This document shows, in pieces, positions 1-8,892 of a stretch of DNA of 64,000 nucleotides (position 1 is its first letter; every line of letters starts with the position of its first letter). The stretch comes from CAYYYJ01 sp964631205 (GTDB taxonomy: Archaea > Aenigmatarchaeota > Aenigmatarchaeia > QMZP01 > JACQNV01), in assembly GCA_964631205.1 (NCBI GenBank), contig CAZVWU010000004.1:35428-99427 (forward strand). Reading direction: 5' to 3'. A program made the position numbers and the translations under genes. The notes below the pieces were generated by a model. That model was given only the letters and a program-made list of their open reading frames with translations. It ran no database searches and was not told the origin of the DNA.

Positions 1-1325
1 TTAATGTTTTCCTTGACTCTGCAGTTAATAATACTGAATGCTTGTGCGGCGGCAATTTCCCTCCTTATCCACGTGGCTGGTGTTGCAGTTCCTCCACAGC
101 TTCAGCAGGCTCATGGATATCTGTTGGATTCTCAAACACGTGTCAATATGCATCAACCCCTACACCAACCTATACAACATGCACAGACTCTGATGGTGGA
201 ACAGACTTCACTAAAAAAGGCACATGCACAGACTCTACAGGAACATATGCTGATTATTGCAACGGCGGCACATCACCTATAACAGACGTCTACTGTTCAA
301 ATGGTTTCTGTAAGGAAGCATACTTATCTGGCATTTGTGTCGATGGGGCTTCTGTTCCAATTTCACCTACATATACAACATGCACAGACATAGATGGCCA
401 AAATCATTATGTGAAAGGCACATGCACAGACTCTACAGGAACATATACCGACTTTTGTGCAGCAGATGCTGGCATAGGCAAATACATAAGAGAGTATTAT
501 TGCACAACCTCAAAAGGCCCATGTGTGGCAGGAGGACAAAGCGGAGCCAAATGCGCAGACGGAGCATTGATTGGCGATTCGACACAAACACCATATCCTT
601 CCTCCACCCAAACCCCCATCCCAAACGGCACAAATACATATACACAAACTCCAATCGCCTCTACTCCAACACCTATTCCCACTCAAGCACCCACAACAAC
701 ACAAACCCCCGTATTTGAGCCAACCAAGTCCCCAACACCTTTTGCAGATATCAATTATACCCAGACTGAAAAGAAAGCCGCAATATCATGCAGCACAGAC
801 CAGGACTGCTCGTGGACTATAACAAACGGCTGCCCTGAAACAGCAGGAGCCAACTGGGCGTGCAACTCCCTGTTGGAACCAATCAAAACGACTTCCGCAG
901 TCTGCCCTCAAATTTTATCCCAAAGGCCTTCAATAAGTTGCGGCTGCATCCAAAACAAATGCCTTGCCTACCTGGACAAAAAACCAACAGAGGTCCCAAA
1001 GAAAATAGGCAACACAACAGTCGACGCAACAACCCTCCTAAGCATTGTCATCCAAATTGAACAGCTGAAAATAAAATTCGATTTCCTCCAATCAGCCACA
1101 GAAAAACTCTCCAAATACTATAACCTCACAGGAAAAGAAGAGTCCTCCCAAAAATGGTCCAAGGCATCCGAAATGCTGGAAGACTCAATAAACAGGCTAG
1201 ATAAGCTAAAAGAATCCATAAGATCCAAGATATCCGACTTAACAATAGAAGACCTAAGGTCAATCAAAAAAGAAATAAAATCAGTAGTGCAAACAATCCG
1301 CGAGATTGTAAAGTTAGTGGTCTAA
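1..1325 (+). CDS. Cys-rich repeat surface protein, 5' end cut by window
   Basis: The reading frame is open from the first complete codon (position 3) with no stop upstream in the window, so the N-terminus lies outside. Two tandem Cys-rich units are visible (about nt 165-300 and 365-525); both contain a YTTCTD motif followed by a GTCTDSTGTY motif. A third Cys-rich stretch follows a Thr/Pro-rich linker (about nt 585-735) resembling a glycosylated stalk. The last 110 or so residues are charged and helical, probably coiled coil. Regular cysteines, low-complexity linker and helix suggest a secreted or cell-surface protein; a signal peptide cannot be checked. A small membrane protein begins 2 nt after the stop, suggesting co-transcription. 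Exact function unknown. Confidence 0.75.
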   Translation, partial: NVFLDSAVNNTECLCGGNFPPYPRGWCCSSSTASAGSWISVGFSNTCQYASTPTPTYTTCTDSDGGTDFTKKGTCTDSTGTYADYCNGGTSPITDVYCSNGFCKEAYLSGICVDGASVPISPTYTTCTDIDGQNHYVKGTCTDSTGTYTDFCAADAGIGKYIREYYCTTSKGPCVAGGQSGAKCADGALIGDSTQTPYPSSTQTPIPNGTNTYTQTPIASTPTPIPTQAPTTTQTPVFEPTKSPTPFADINYTQTEKKAAISCSTDQDCSWTITNGCPETAGANWACNSLLEPIKTTSAVCPQILSQRPSISCGCIQNKCLAYLDKKPTEVPKKIGNTTVDATTLLSIVIQIEQLKIKFDFLQSATEKLSKYYNLTGKEESSQKWSKASEMLEDSINRLDKLKESIRSKISDLTIEDLRSIKKEIKSVVQTIREIVKLVV

Positions 1326-1326
1326 T

Positions 1327-1581
1327 ATGGGAAATAATATGGACAGACAAAAAATAATCATGATGTTGGTTGTAGTTGTCCTGCTCATAGCACTGATAAC
1401 ACTCCTTATCACAATGCCCCAAACACAAAAAACAGCAGGCGCTGACCAGAAAATATCATCTGTCCCAGCAGAAATAAAATCTTCCTCAGAAGCAACTTCC
1501 CTTGAAAAGGACACTTCAAGCATCCTTCAGGAAGTCAGCGGCACTCTAAACAGCATAGACTCAAGCCTGCCTGAGGTGTAA
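1327..1581 (+). CDS. Small single-pass membrane protein
   Basis: 84 residues: a short charged N-terminus, one strong transmembrane segment (about residues 9-30, mostly V/L/I), then a polar Ser-rich tail. It starts right after the upstream Cys-rich surface protein and is probably in its operon. No family recognised. It may anchor or assist the surface protein, but that is inferred from position only. Confidence 0.65.
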   Translation: MGNNMDRQKIIMMLVVVVLLIALITLLITMPQTQKTAGADQKISSVPAEIKSSSEATSLEKDTSSILQEVSGTLNSIDSSLPEV

Positions 1582-1644
1582 TCCTCCCAACCGATAGGCC
1601 TTACCAAATTGTTCAGAGGCCTCCCTGTTTACCCTGTCCATAAT

Positions 1645-2193
1645 ATGATCATCACAATCTCTGGCTTGCCAGGCTCAGGGAAATCAACTGTCGCAAAAAT
1701 TATTTCTGAAAGGCTGGGCTTCAAACGATATTATATGGGAGAAATCAGGAGAGAAGCAGCAAAAAAACGCGGCATGACAATTGAGGAATTCAACAGGTTA
1801 GGGGAAAAAGACCCTTCGACTGACAAACTTGTCGACGACCTGCTTGTAAAAATAGGGAAGGAAGAAGACAACCTTGTTGTAGAGGGCCGCACAGCTTTCC
1901 ATTTCATTCCAAATTCAATTAAAATCTTCCTGGATGTGGATTTGAAAGAAGGCGCGAGGAGAATCTTTGAAGAAAAGAAAAAATCAAATCAAAGGAATGA
2001 AAAGCCCACAAACTCTGTTGAAGAGGAGCTAAAAAATTTGAAAGAAAGGATGGAAAGCGATGAAAAAAGATACATGAAATATTATGGTTTTAAAACTTAC
2101 GACAAAAAACATTACGACCTTGTCATTGACACCACAAAAATAAAACCGGAGCAAGCTGCTGAAAAAATTCTGGAGTTTTTAAAAACAAAATAA
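1645..2193 (+). CDS. cmk: Cytidylate kinase (archaeal type)
   Basis: A P-loop NTPase of 182 residues whose first residues contain the Walker A motif GLPGSGKST (about residues 7-15), followed by YMGEIRREAA and a GRTAFHF segment, the layout of the archaeal CMP kinase family. The enzyme phosphorylates CMP/dCMP with ATP in pyrimidine nucleotide recycling. Length fits the family (about 170-190). An upstream TTG at 1609 is in frame, but ATG 1645 puts the P-loop beta strand at the N-terminus as in relatives and is preferred. The gene stands alone, convergent with the MNT-HEPN gene, with 1 nt between the ends. Confidence 0.85.
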   Translation: MIITISGLPGSGKSTVAKIISERLGFKRYYMGEIRREAAKKRGMTIEEFNRLGEKDPSTDKLVDDLLVKIGKEEDNLVVEGRTAFHFIPNSIKIFLDVDLKEGARRIFEEKKKSNQRNEKPTNSVEEELKNLKERMESDEKRYMKYYGFKTYDKKHYDLVIDTTKIKPEQAAEKILEFLKTK

Positions 2194-2194
2194 T

Positions 2195-3481
2195 TTACTC
2201 CCCTGCCTCCATTTGTATATTAATGCTCTTTTTCAAAACCCTGCCAGCATCCCTGATAAACTTGCGGACATATTCCCTCTGCCTTAAAATCTGGCCTTTT
2301 TGGATGTCTAAAATCTTACCGTCAGTAACCATGTTCTTCATTTTTTCGAGCTCATTGAAAACATCCAAGTATTTTTTGTCAATGGTCCCGGGCTTCACAA
2401 AATGCTCTTCAAGAGCTTTCCCTATTTCCTCATCTTTTGGAGGCAGCTTGTCAATTGACTTCAAAAGTGTTGCTGCAGTCTCGAGCATGATTATGTAAGA
2501 CTTCTCGACCATGTTCTCCCTTTTCAAAATCTCTATTTTAACAATCAGGTTCTGCATCAATTTCACGAACTTCCCTGCCTTTTCTATCCATTCGTCCAAA
2601 TCCTTCCCAGAAATGTCATTTATCCTTTTGTGCTCGACCTCTTTCCTCACATTAATTATATCCTCAAGCATCTTGACCTCCTCCTCTTTCATGAAATTCA
2701 TTTTGACTAGAGTCGACCTCAACGCATTTGGCGCATCGCCCGGCCGCGGAGGATTCTTGCCCAGAAACATAAGCACGGCCTGCGCAGACTCAAGCATCCC
2801 GTAATACAAATCCTCAACAACCATGTACATCTTTGCATCTTCCACACGCTTGATCCGTTTAGGGCCACGTTCAATGTATTTCTCAACAGCTTCCTTGCTT
2901 GGCTTTATCTCGCCCATCTGCAGCAGCCTTTTTATCGGAAGGAAAATATCCTTGTCATAAACAGGTATGCCTTCCCTGATGAAATTGAAAATTATCGGGT
3001 GGCCTTCCCTCACCATTGCCCAGAACTCTGTAAGCAGGTAAGGCTGCTGCAGCGAAAACTGCTTGTTTATTTTTGCCCCAATGTCAACAAGGTTGTCCTC
3101 TATATCATCCCTCATTCCCGGCGAGATCCGCTGCCTTGTATCGTCTAAAATAACAAAAACGTCTATATCCGACTCGCCCCTCCATTCCTCCCTTGCAGTT
3201 GAGCCAAACAAAACAATTGACCTTATAAGAGTCCCGTACTTTTTAAGCGCCTCTTTTGTAAATTTCTTAAGGATTTCAATCCTCTCTTCCCTGCCAACCC
3301 CTTTATCCTCTTTTTTCTCCGCTCCCTTTCCCTCAGCCTTTTTTTCTGGCTCAGAAACAGTAGAAACTTTCGGTTTTTTAGCAGGCTTGATTGACTTCTC
3401 ACCCGAAGCTGCCGGTTCGTCTTCAAACTCATCAAAATTCATCCTATCCTCTTTTTCTTTGGTCTCGAACTTTTTCGCCAT
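2195..3481 (-). CDS. Fused MNT nucleotidyltransferase-HEPN protein
   Basis: 428 residues. After a charged low-complexity N-terminus (residues 1-65) comes a minimal nucleotidyltransferase domain with the exact GS-x10-DxD signature (G93, S94, D105, D107). A helical HEPN-like domain follows, containing the R-x4-H motif typical of HEPN RNases (R279 to H284). In bacteria and many archaea these two activities are separate proteins of the HepT-MntA toxin-antitoxin system, where the MNT protein AMPylates and silences the HEPN RNase. Here both lie in one chain, followed by about 130 further helical residues. Both signatures are directly visible; that it is a self-regulated RNase is inference. It could instead be a tRNA or RNA nucleotidyltransferase. 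No separate partner gene adjoins it. Confidence 0.8.
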   Translation of the reverse strand: MAKKFETKEKEDRMNFDEFEDEPAASGEKSIKPAKKPKVSTVSEPEKKAEGKGAEKKEDKGVGREERIEILKKFTKEALKKYGTLIRSIVLFGSTAREEWRGESDIDVFVILDDTRQRISPGMRDDIEDNLVDIGAKINKQFSLQQPYLLTEFWAMVREGHPIIFNFIREGIPVYDKDIFLPIKRLLQMGEIKPSKEAVEKYIERGPKRIKRVEDAKMYMVVEDLYYGMLESAQAVLMFLGKNPPRPGDAPNALRSTLVKMNFMKEEEVKMLEDIINVRKEVEHKRINDISGKDLDEWIEKAGKFVKLMQNLIVKIEILKRENMVEKSYIIMLETAATLLKSIDKLPPKDEEIGKALEEHFVKPGTIDKKYLDVFNELEKMKNMVTDGKILDIQKGQILRQREYVRKFIRDAGRVLKKSINIQMEAGE

Positions 3482-3516
3482 ATAAAATATTAACTCTTGT
3501 ATTTAACTGTTTTAAG

Positions 3517-3957
3517 CTAATCGTAAACCCCTGATATTTTTTCTAGATCGAGGGTGCCTTCAACAGCCTCGTTACCTAGGAGTTTAGAAATTGCAGTTAC
3601 AACATCTATTGAGCCGCCTTTTTTGAGATAAATTGCGCCAAGCATTCTTGCCCTTTTCGCAATGCTGGAATTTTCTTCATGCCCGGAAACCATTAAGGCA
3701 GGCAGCGTTCCAGGGTTAAGCGGTTGATATTCCCCTGCCCTTATTCTTTCAAGTATAGCAATCCCGCCACTATACAAGGCACCTTTCCTCCTGTCTGTTA
3801 ACGAATCTAATATTACAAAATCGAAGCCTTCTCTACTGAGCTTATCTTCGGCATCCTCCATAGTAGAGGCATCTCTAACTTGATGAATGCCTTTAAATGC
3901 TATCTTGTAGAGCTCCAGGATCGGTTTATAATCTTCTACTATCAATATCTTTGCCAT
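3517..3957 (-). CDS. Stand-alone receiver (REC) domain protein
   Basis: 146 residues forming one response-regulator receiver domain: acidic E8/D9, phospho-acceptor D51 in FVILDS, S91 in MVSG and conserved K112 in YLKKGG. There is no output domain, so it may act like CheY by protein contact. No histidine kinase is seen in the window. An ATAACACTGTTAT palindrome lies about 105 bp upstream of the start (4062-4074), shared with other promoters here, which suggests regulation with them. REC assignment is firm; role unknown. Confidence 0.85.
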   Translation of the reverse strand: MAKILIVEDYKPILELYKIAFKGIHQVRDASTMEDAEDKLSREGFDFVILDSLTDRRKGALYSGGIAILERIRAGEYQPLNPGTLPALMVSGHEENSSIAKRARMLGAIYLKKGGSIDVVTAISKLLGNEAVEGTLDLEKISGVYD

Positions 3958-4061
3958 ATTTAATCACCTAAAGATAACAACTATTGTTTCAGCTATATAT
4001 AAAGCTATCTCAGAATTTGATTATAAAACTATTTATAGATATTCTAAAGAATTTAATCTAA

Positions 4062-4074
4062 ATAACACTGTTAT
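4062..4074. promoter_or_regulatory. Palindromic operator ATAACACTGTTAT
   Basis: A 13-bp perfect inverted repeat about an odd centre, identical or nearly so to five other copies (16758-16772, 16795-16807, 48360-48372, 48460-48472, 48522-48534). It lies between the receiver gene (start 3957) and the end of the TIM-barrel gene, so the receiver gene is the likely target. A dimeric helix-turn-helix regulator is the expected binder (inference). Confidence 0.6.
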
Positions 4075-4075
4075 A

Positions 4076-5911
4076 CTACCTAAACTCGCCTTTCTTGAAC
4101 GCCTCTGCCCTTCCCTTCTCCCTTGCCTGCTTGCCCAACAAGCCCCAATCCTCTTCTGAAAGTTCCAGCAAATCCTTTATAGGATCCATCCTGTGGCTCA
4201 GTATCTGCGCCCATTGCCTTGTAGTGTCCCCCATCATATCTTTTAACCCATAGAACTCCAGAGGCAGTTTTTTCGGGTCAGTATCTTTCTCCATCTCCTG
4301 AGCCATCACCTTCAATGCATCAACAGACCTTTGATAGGGATCCTCCCCGCCACCCCTTTCATAAACAATATAGACTTCCCTGCTTCTGCCGAACCCTGTT
4401 TTCCTTAAATTGAAAAGCAGCTCATACAGCCTGTCATCCCCATGCTCGACCGGATCGTGGAGATGCAGCGGGTTTGGGTGGTTGGCATGGACAGCAATAA
4501 CATAAGATCCATAATCTGGAATAGTGTCCCTTATCTCCCTGCTTTCAATAAAGGCATCATTCCCTTGTGTTGAGATATGTTCATGGTCAATGATAAGCCA
4601 CACTCTCTCTGTCTTTTGTGTCCGCCTTATCGCTTTTACAGCTGCATAAATAGCCTTGGGCCTCCACAATAAATGCAGGCCGCCGTATTCTTTCTGCCTT
4701 GCTTCAGGGTTTTCTATTGCAAAAATAATATTTCTTGCATACTCAGTGAGCTCTTTCTTCTCTTCTTCCGGATCCCTGTCAACAGTCTTCGCAAATTTGC
4801 AGACCCTTGGAATCTCCTCTTTTATAAACTTGTTTTCAGTCCACCAAATCAGCTTCTCCAGAAGCCCTTCAAGGTATTTTGCGCTCACAACTCCATAAAA
4901 AAATTCCTTGAATTCCTTGTCATTGTCCTCTTCAGCTTTCCTCCATGCGTCATCTGGCCAGTCGTCATCATTGTAATCTAGTTTGTATTTCTCCTTGACT
5001 ACTTTATACTGGTTTATCACCTCTTCAAATATTTTATCTTTCCTGTAGAACAGATAGTGGAACATCAGGAGATGCCCTTCTGTCAGGCTCGCACCCCTTA
5101 TATCTTCATTGTCCCAGCTCCTCTCTTTTGGATTCTTACTGGCTAATTTTTCTTTTATCACATTTCTAGTGACTTCTTCCAGATGGTCCCGTGAATTCAG
5201 CTCCTGGATGTTGTTTTGCACCTCGGCAATCTGTTGTTGTATAGCCTCAAGATTTTGAACAGCTGCAGGCATGTCCTCCTCCTTTATCTTGCCTTCCTTG
5301 GCTTTTCTTAAAAGCTCCCCCTCTTTTTGTTTAAGCTGATTAAGCTTCACTATTAAGCTGCCTTTATCATCCTCGATAATCTTCCTGACCTTATCATTAT
5401 CTTTTGCTGTCATTATGTCATTAATAAGGCCAGCATCCAGTTTCTTTTCAGTAAACCATTTCCTGAGCTTAGGCTCTTCGAAAAGGATCCAGCTTATAAA
5501 CCTTCCAAGGTGGTCAACATAAGAAATCGTCAATTTATGGCTTGTATAAGTCAGAAGCTCCAGCCATATGTTAAGGCTTGCATGGAAATCAACATATGCA
5601 GCCCCTATGAAAACAGCCGATTGGACAGACCTCGACATCCTGTCAAAAGCGTCCCTCCAATCGCCCCTTTCAGGGACCCCAATAGGCAAATTAAGGTCGC
5701 CATGGGCAGCAAGCAGCATCCCTTGTTTTTTTGCTATATGCCTGACATCTGCGCCATCTGTATATGCGACCTCATAAGCATAATCCAGATCCATCTGCAG
5801 CATGTCAGCCCCCCTTGTCAGGGCAAACCCAATTTTCCTAATTGGTGTCGATAGCTCTGGAGAATTCCCAATAAAATGCACCCCTGCAGTAATCCCAACC
5901 CTGTAGCTCAT
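4076..5911 (-). CDS. Endonuclease IV/xylose isomerase-like TIM barrel with large insertion
   Basis: 611 residues. The N-terminal third reads as the first half of an AP endonuclease/xylose-isomerase-like TIM barrel: H70 in AAHGDLNLP and H110 in VDFHAS match spacing of E. coli endonuclease IV H69 and H109. A largely helical, partly coiled-coil insertion spans about residues 130-390. The barrel then resumes with further metal-ligand-like residues: E400 (FAIENPE), D442 and H445 (DHEH, like the DxxH of Nfo), H475/H478, a His/Asp-rich stretch 483-492, and E518 (VYERGG). The apparent full trinuclear-metal ligand set argues for an active metalloenzyme, but substrate is unknown. It is the last gene of a four-gene minus-strand operon, 28 bp after the upstream gene. 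Confidence 0.7.
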   Translation of the reverse strand: MSYRVGITAGVHFIGNSPELSTPIRKIGFALTRGADMLQMDLDYAYEVAYTDGADVRHIAKKQGMLLAAHGDLNLPIGVPERGDWRDAFDRMSRSVQSAVFIGAAYVDFHASLNIWLELLTYTSHKLTISYVDHLGRFISWILFEEPKLRKWFTEKKLDAGLINDIMTAKDNDKVRKIIEDDKGSLIVKLNQLKQKEGELLRKAKEGKIKEEDMPAAVQNLEAIQQQIAEVQNNIQELNSRDHLEEVTRNVIKEKLASKNPKERSWDNEDIRGASLTEGHLLMFHYLFYRKDKIFEEVINQYKVVKEKYKLDYNDDDWPDDAWRKAEEDNDKEFKEFFYGVVSAKYLEGLLEKLIWWTENKFIKEEIPRVCKFAKTVDRDPEEEKKELTEYARNIIFAIENPEARQKEYGGLHLLWRPKAIYAAVKAIRRTQKTERVWLIIDHEHISTQGNDAFIESREIRDTIPDYGSYVIAVHANHPNPLHLHDPVEHGDDRLYELLFNLRKTGFGRSREVYIVYERGGGEDPYQRSVDALKVMAQEMEKDTDPKKLPLEFYGLKDMMGDTTRQWAQILSHRMDPIKDLLELSEEDWGLLGKQAREKGRAEAFKKGEFR

Positions 5912-5939
5912 CCCTTATCCTCCTTTTTCCAACAGCTTG

Positions 5940-7631
5940 TTAATATTCTTCTGGCATCCCCGGAACCCCGCCCTTCCATTTCAAGAACTGTATAAACGGC
6001 TTAAGGTAGCCTGCGGCCATGGGGATCATATACTGCTGCGTAACCCTTTCCTGAAAATTGCTTTCGTATGGGCCTGGCCTGAAAAAGTAGAGCTTGTATG
6101 GGCTCAGCTTGCCTGTTACCCACCCCCATTTTTTCTTCACGAAAGAAACGAATTTTTTTATTCCGCCAATCCCCTCACTTTTCTCTCCCCCTTTCTCTTC
6201 GAATTCCTTTTCAACCTCTTCCCTTATCTCCTTCTCAGCCTCGCTGGAACCAATCATCTCCTTCACATATCTCTCAAACTGGAGCTCCTTTGCTTTAAGC
6301 TCAATTAAGATTATCAGCAGCACATTCTGCGAGAGCAGGAAATGCTTGATTTTTAGTGTGATATTCTCTAGTTCTCCGCCTTTCGGGATTTTAATGAGAG
6401 TTTTGTCAGCTTTGATGTCAAAAAGAATATAATACAGGGAGGATTTTGACATGGCAGGCGTCTTGGTCTTGTCTATAGGGTCAGTCTCCAATGCGTCTTT
6501 CAGTATCTTTTCAACCTGCTCCTCCAGAACAGCCTTTTTCGTCTTCCCTTCTTTCTGGCCTTTTTCCAGCTCCTTTTTCCATATGCCGTAAACATCAGCT
6601 ATCTTTTCAGCATACTTCAGCACAAGGTCGTCAATAGGATATATCTTGTTGGCTTTTCTGGGTTCCTGCCTCTGGGCTTTCCCAACTTCAGGCGAATAAA
6701 ATGGCCTCCATGCAAAGAACCTTATGCTTGAAGAAGCCCATGCGTTGCCAAATGCAGGAGCCATATAAGGGTCAGTGTAAAATTTCGAAGGGCTTTCCTG
6801 CGTCATCTCTTCCAACATCTTATACTTTGCAACATAAGGCTTGAGCCATTCCCTGTAATAATCGACGCTTTTTTCCCTTGTCTGCATAAGATTTTTTACC
6901 CTTGCATACCTCTCTGTCACCTCTGGGCGGAATTTCTCCTTCCATTTCTTGTAAAGCTCGTTCTTTGTCTTCAGGACATGGGCTTCAGCGCTTGTAATCT
7001 TGAGGGCCTGCCTTACTTTTTCAACATCAGCATCCTCCCCCTCCTTCACAACTTTTGGGAGCCTTATAAAGTCGGCAATTATTGTAGGCCACCTCTTAAC
7101 CATCGAAACCATTGAGAACGGTTCGCCGACATGCACATCCACTCTGTCAATAAACAAAGCCCTTAGGACATGGTCGTCTTTCTGGCCCTCTTTTAATAGG
7201 TCCAGTATCTCCCTATACTTCCTGTAATCATGCCTGATAAGCTCATAGTCAGCAACTGCCTGCGCGGCAGAGCTCAACCCCTGCTTTATCTGCCCTTCAA
7301 GCTTATGCTTCTGCTCAATTGTCAGATTGTATGCCTCTGCATAAACAGGCGAGACATCCATTGACTCTTCCACCTTCTTTAGCCAGTATCCCCACTTTGG
7401 CAGCTGGAAAATCATTGAGTAATAAAGCCCTGAGCAACCCCCTATGTTTGTAGTAAAGTCAAGGACAGTGGCCTGGTTTTCCGGCATTGCAGACACATGT
7501 GTCCCTGCGACTGTAAGATTTGCCGCTTCTGGCCTCATCAGAGCCCTCTTTTTTATTATCCCCACTTCAGTGTCTTCTATTACTAGTCCCATAACATGCG
7601 AGCAGGCTAAAACGATTTGATCCCCTCTCAA
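5940..7631 (-). CDS. Conserved-looking protein of unknown function (563 aa)
   Basis: Not recognised. The N-terminal 80 residues are beta-rich with a Gly/Cys/Ser patch (IGGCSGLYY); residues 90-330 are charged and helical; about 420-480 contains a hydrophobic helix that could be buried or membrane-associated; the C-terminus is aromatic and basic. The start is uncertain: TTG at 7631 gives the length quoted, while ATG at 7592 would remove 13 residues. It is the third gene of the operon ending in the TIM-barrel gene and follows a palindromic repeat at 7658-7693. Tight spacing with the TIM-barrel gene suggests a shared process. Confidence 0.65.
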   Translation of the reverse strand: MRGDQIVLACSHVMGLVIEDTEVGIIKKRALMRPEAANLTVAGTHVSAMPENQATVLDFTTNIGGCSGLYYSMIFQLPKWGYWLKKVEESMDVSPVYAEAYNLTIEQKHKLEGQIKQGLSSAAQAVADYELIRHDYRKYREILDLLKEGQKDDHVLRALFIDRVDVHVGEPFSMVSMVKRWPTIIADFIRLPKVVKEGEDADVEKVRQALKITSAEAHVLKTKNELYKKWKEKFRPEVTERYARVKNLMQTREKSVDYYREWLKPYVAKYKMLEEMTQESPSKFYTDPYMAPAFGNAWASSSIRFFAWRPFYSPEVGKAQRQEPRKANKIYPIDDLVLKYAEKIADVYGIWKKELEKGQKEGKTKKAVLEEQVEKILKDALETDPIDKTKTPAMSKSSLYYILFDIKADKTLIKIPKGGELENITLKIKHFLLSQNVLLIILIELKAKELQFERYVKEMIGSSEAEKEIREEVEKEFEEKGGEKSEGIGGIKKFVSFVKKKWGWVTGKLSPYKLYFFRPGPYESNFQERVTQQYMIPMAAGYLKPFIQFLKWKGGVPGMPEEY

Positions 7632-7657
7632 CCAATTGGTTTAAGATCCTTCAGCTA

Positions 7658-7693
7658 GACATAGGTCCTGACCAATTGGATAAGGCCTATGTC
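7658..7693. repeat. Hairpin repeat with AACCAATTGG-type core, copy A
   Basis: 36-bp inverted repeat: outer stem GACATAGG/CCTATGTC around a core containing GACCAATTGGATAAGG. Related copies are at 22033-22068 (same stem), 30797-30832 and 55426-55463 (different stems, same core). A partial core copy, ACCAATTGGTTTAAGATCC, lies just beside it at about 7631-7649. It sits between two genes of the unknown operon, so it could act in the mRNA as an attenuating or processing hairpin. Confidence 0.7.
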
Positions 7694-7706
7694 ACCCATT
7701 AGTACA

Positions 7707-8258
7707 CTACAGCCTATGAACATCCACAGATGTTTTGTGAGATCCCGGTGAAAGATTGAATTCAGTTTTCATATGCTCCTGATACGCTATTGTAAGGTTT
7801 CTGCACTCCTTGATATAATTTTGCCTCACATTGTCATAAAAAAGATAGTTGTATACCATGAAAATTCCCCTCAAAAACCAATGTTCAGGAATTTGAGTTG
7901 TCAGTACAGGCGTGAGTTCAAGGGTGAACTTGCCCTTCTTTGTCTGGCTGTTCTCATCGCCCTGCACCGATAAATGAAGCAACATTGCGCTATATCTGCT
8001 AAATGTCTTCCTAACCCACCACTTAATAAAAAAGGTTGCGGGCTCCCCTGAGATGTCCCACCTAAAATCAGGCTCTCCCCACCCTGCAGAAGATATCCTG
8101 AAAAATGGCTGGAAAGAGGAAGTGAGTTTGGTTGCTATGGACGCAGGATCAGGCCCCCTATACAGCAGTTTTATGCTCCTCCCTGGAACCATGCAGTCGT
8201 CTGTTATGCTAAACAAGCCTGCAGCCCTCTTTGGTTTGTTTTTATCTTGTTTTCCCAT
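7707..8258 (-). CDS. Uncharacterised protein, paralogue of its upstream neighbour
   Basis: 183 residues from ATG 8258; a TTG at 8294 would add 12 residues and overlap the previous gene, so ATG is preferred. It aligns over most of its length with the preceding gene: both have a GP(N/D)PA motif, a central Trp/Phe-rich stretch, a KxxxE(I/L)(S/T)PVL strand and a terminal CR(D/N)LT segment ending in a long amphipathic helix. The pair arose by duplication. No catalytic motif is evident; a beta-rich structural or binding role is possible. Second gene of a four-gene operon. Confidence 0.7.
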   Translation of the reverse strand: MGKQDKNKPKRAAGLFSITDDCMVPGRSIKLLYRGPDPASIATKLTSSFQPFFRISSAGWGEPDFRWDISGEPATFFIKWWVRKTFSRYSAMLLHLSVQGDENSQTKKGKFTLELTPVLTTQIPEHWFLRGIFMVYNYLFYDNVRQNYIKECRNLTIAYQEHMKTEFNLSPGSHKTSVDVHRL

Positions 8259-8271
8259 AATGCCAACCTGC

Positions 8272-8796
8272 TCATCCTTGGGCCTCCTCTGCAAGCTCCC
8301 TAAATTGTTGCCTCACCTTTTTAGCATAAAATGCAGTCAAGTCCCTGCATTCTGTCAGGTAGTCGGCCCTTTTTGTATGGTAAAAGATCCTATGCCAGAA
8401 AGTCCTCAGCATCTCATACAGCAAAGACCTCTGCCACACAGTATCTTGAGGGTATTCTGTGAACAGGACAGGGCTTATTTCCACACTCGCTTTTCCTGAC
8501 TTCTCATTTCCAGCCCCGCTTACTGTGACCTTGATCCAGAAGTATGTAAATTTGTCCAAATCCTTGTGGAGTATCCACCTGACCCTGAATTTCTCTTCTT
8601 CGCCACCCTTAGTCCAATTATAATTCTCCTCCTGTATGTCGCCGTCTGTCGCACGCCAAACAGATTTAATAAGGTTATAGCAGAAATGGTAAAGTTTTGC
8701 AGGGTTTGGGCCCACAAACTTTAGCTCAATTATATTCGGCTCTTCCTTGAAGCAGTTGTCTTTCAGCGACAGCTTTGACCTAGCAAACACAGTCAT
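8272..8796 (-). CDS. Uncharacterised protein, first gene of unknown operon
   Basis: 174 residues, paralogous to the next gene (shared GPNPA, VEISPVL and ECRDLT segments in the same order). Predicted alpha/beta with many aromatic residues, no signal peptide or membrane segment. As the first gene it follows the likely promoter region 8797-8892, which is divergent with a small membrane protein gene. Family unknown. Confidence 0.7.
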   Translation of the reverse strand: MTVFARSKLSLKDNCFKEEPNIIELKFVGPNPAKLYHFCYNLIKSVWRATDGDIQEENYNWTKGGEEEKFRVRWILHKDLDKFTYFWIKVTVSGAGNEKSGKASVEISPVLFTEYPQDTVWQRSLLYEMLRTFWHRIFYHTKRADYLTECRDLTAFYAKKVRQQFRELAEEAQG

Positions 8797-8892
8797 ACTA
8801 AACTCCTACTCATTTTCCGTGAGGCATTGGGTTACCCTTAGTTATATTACATCAATTGATTATATTTATATTTAGTAAAATAAGAAGGAATT

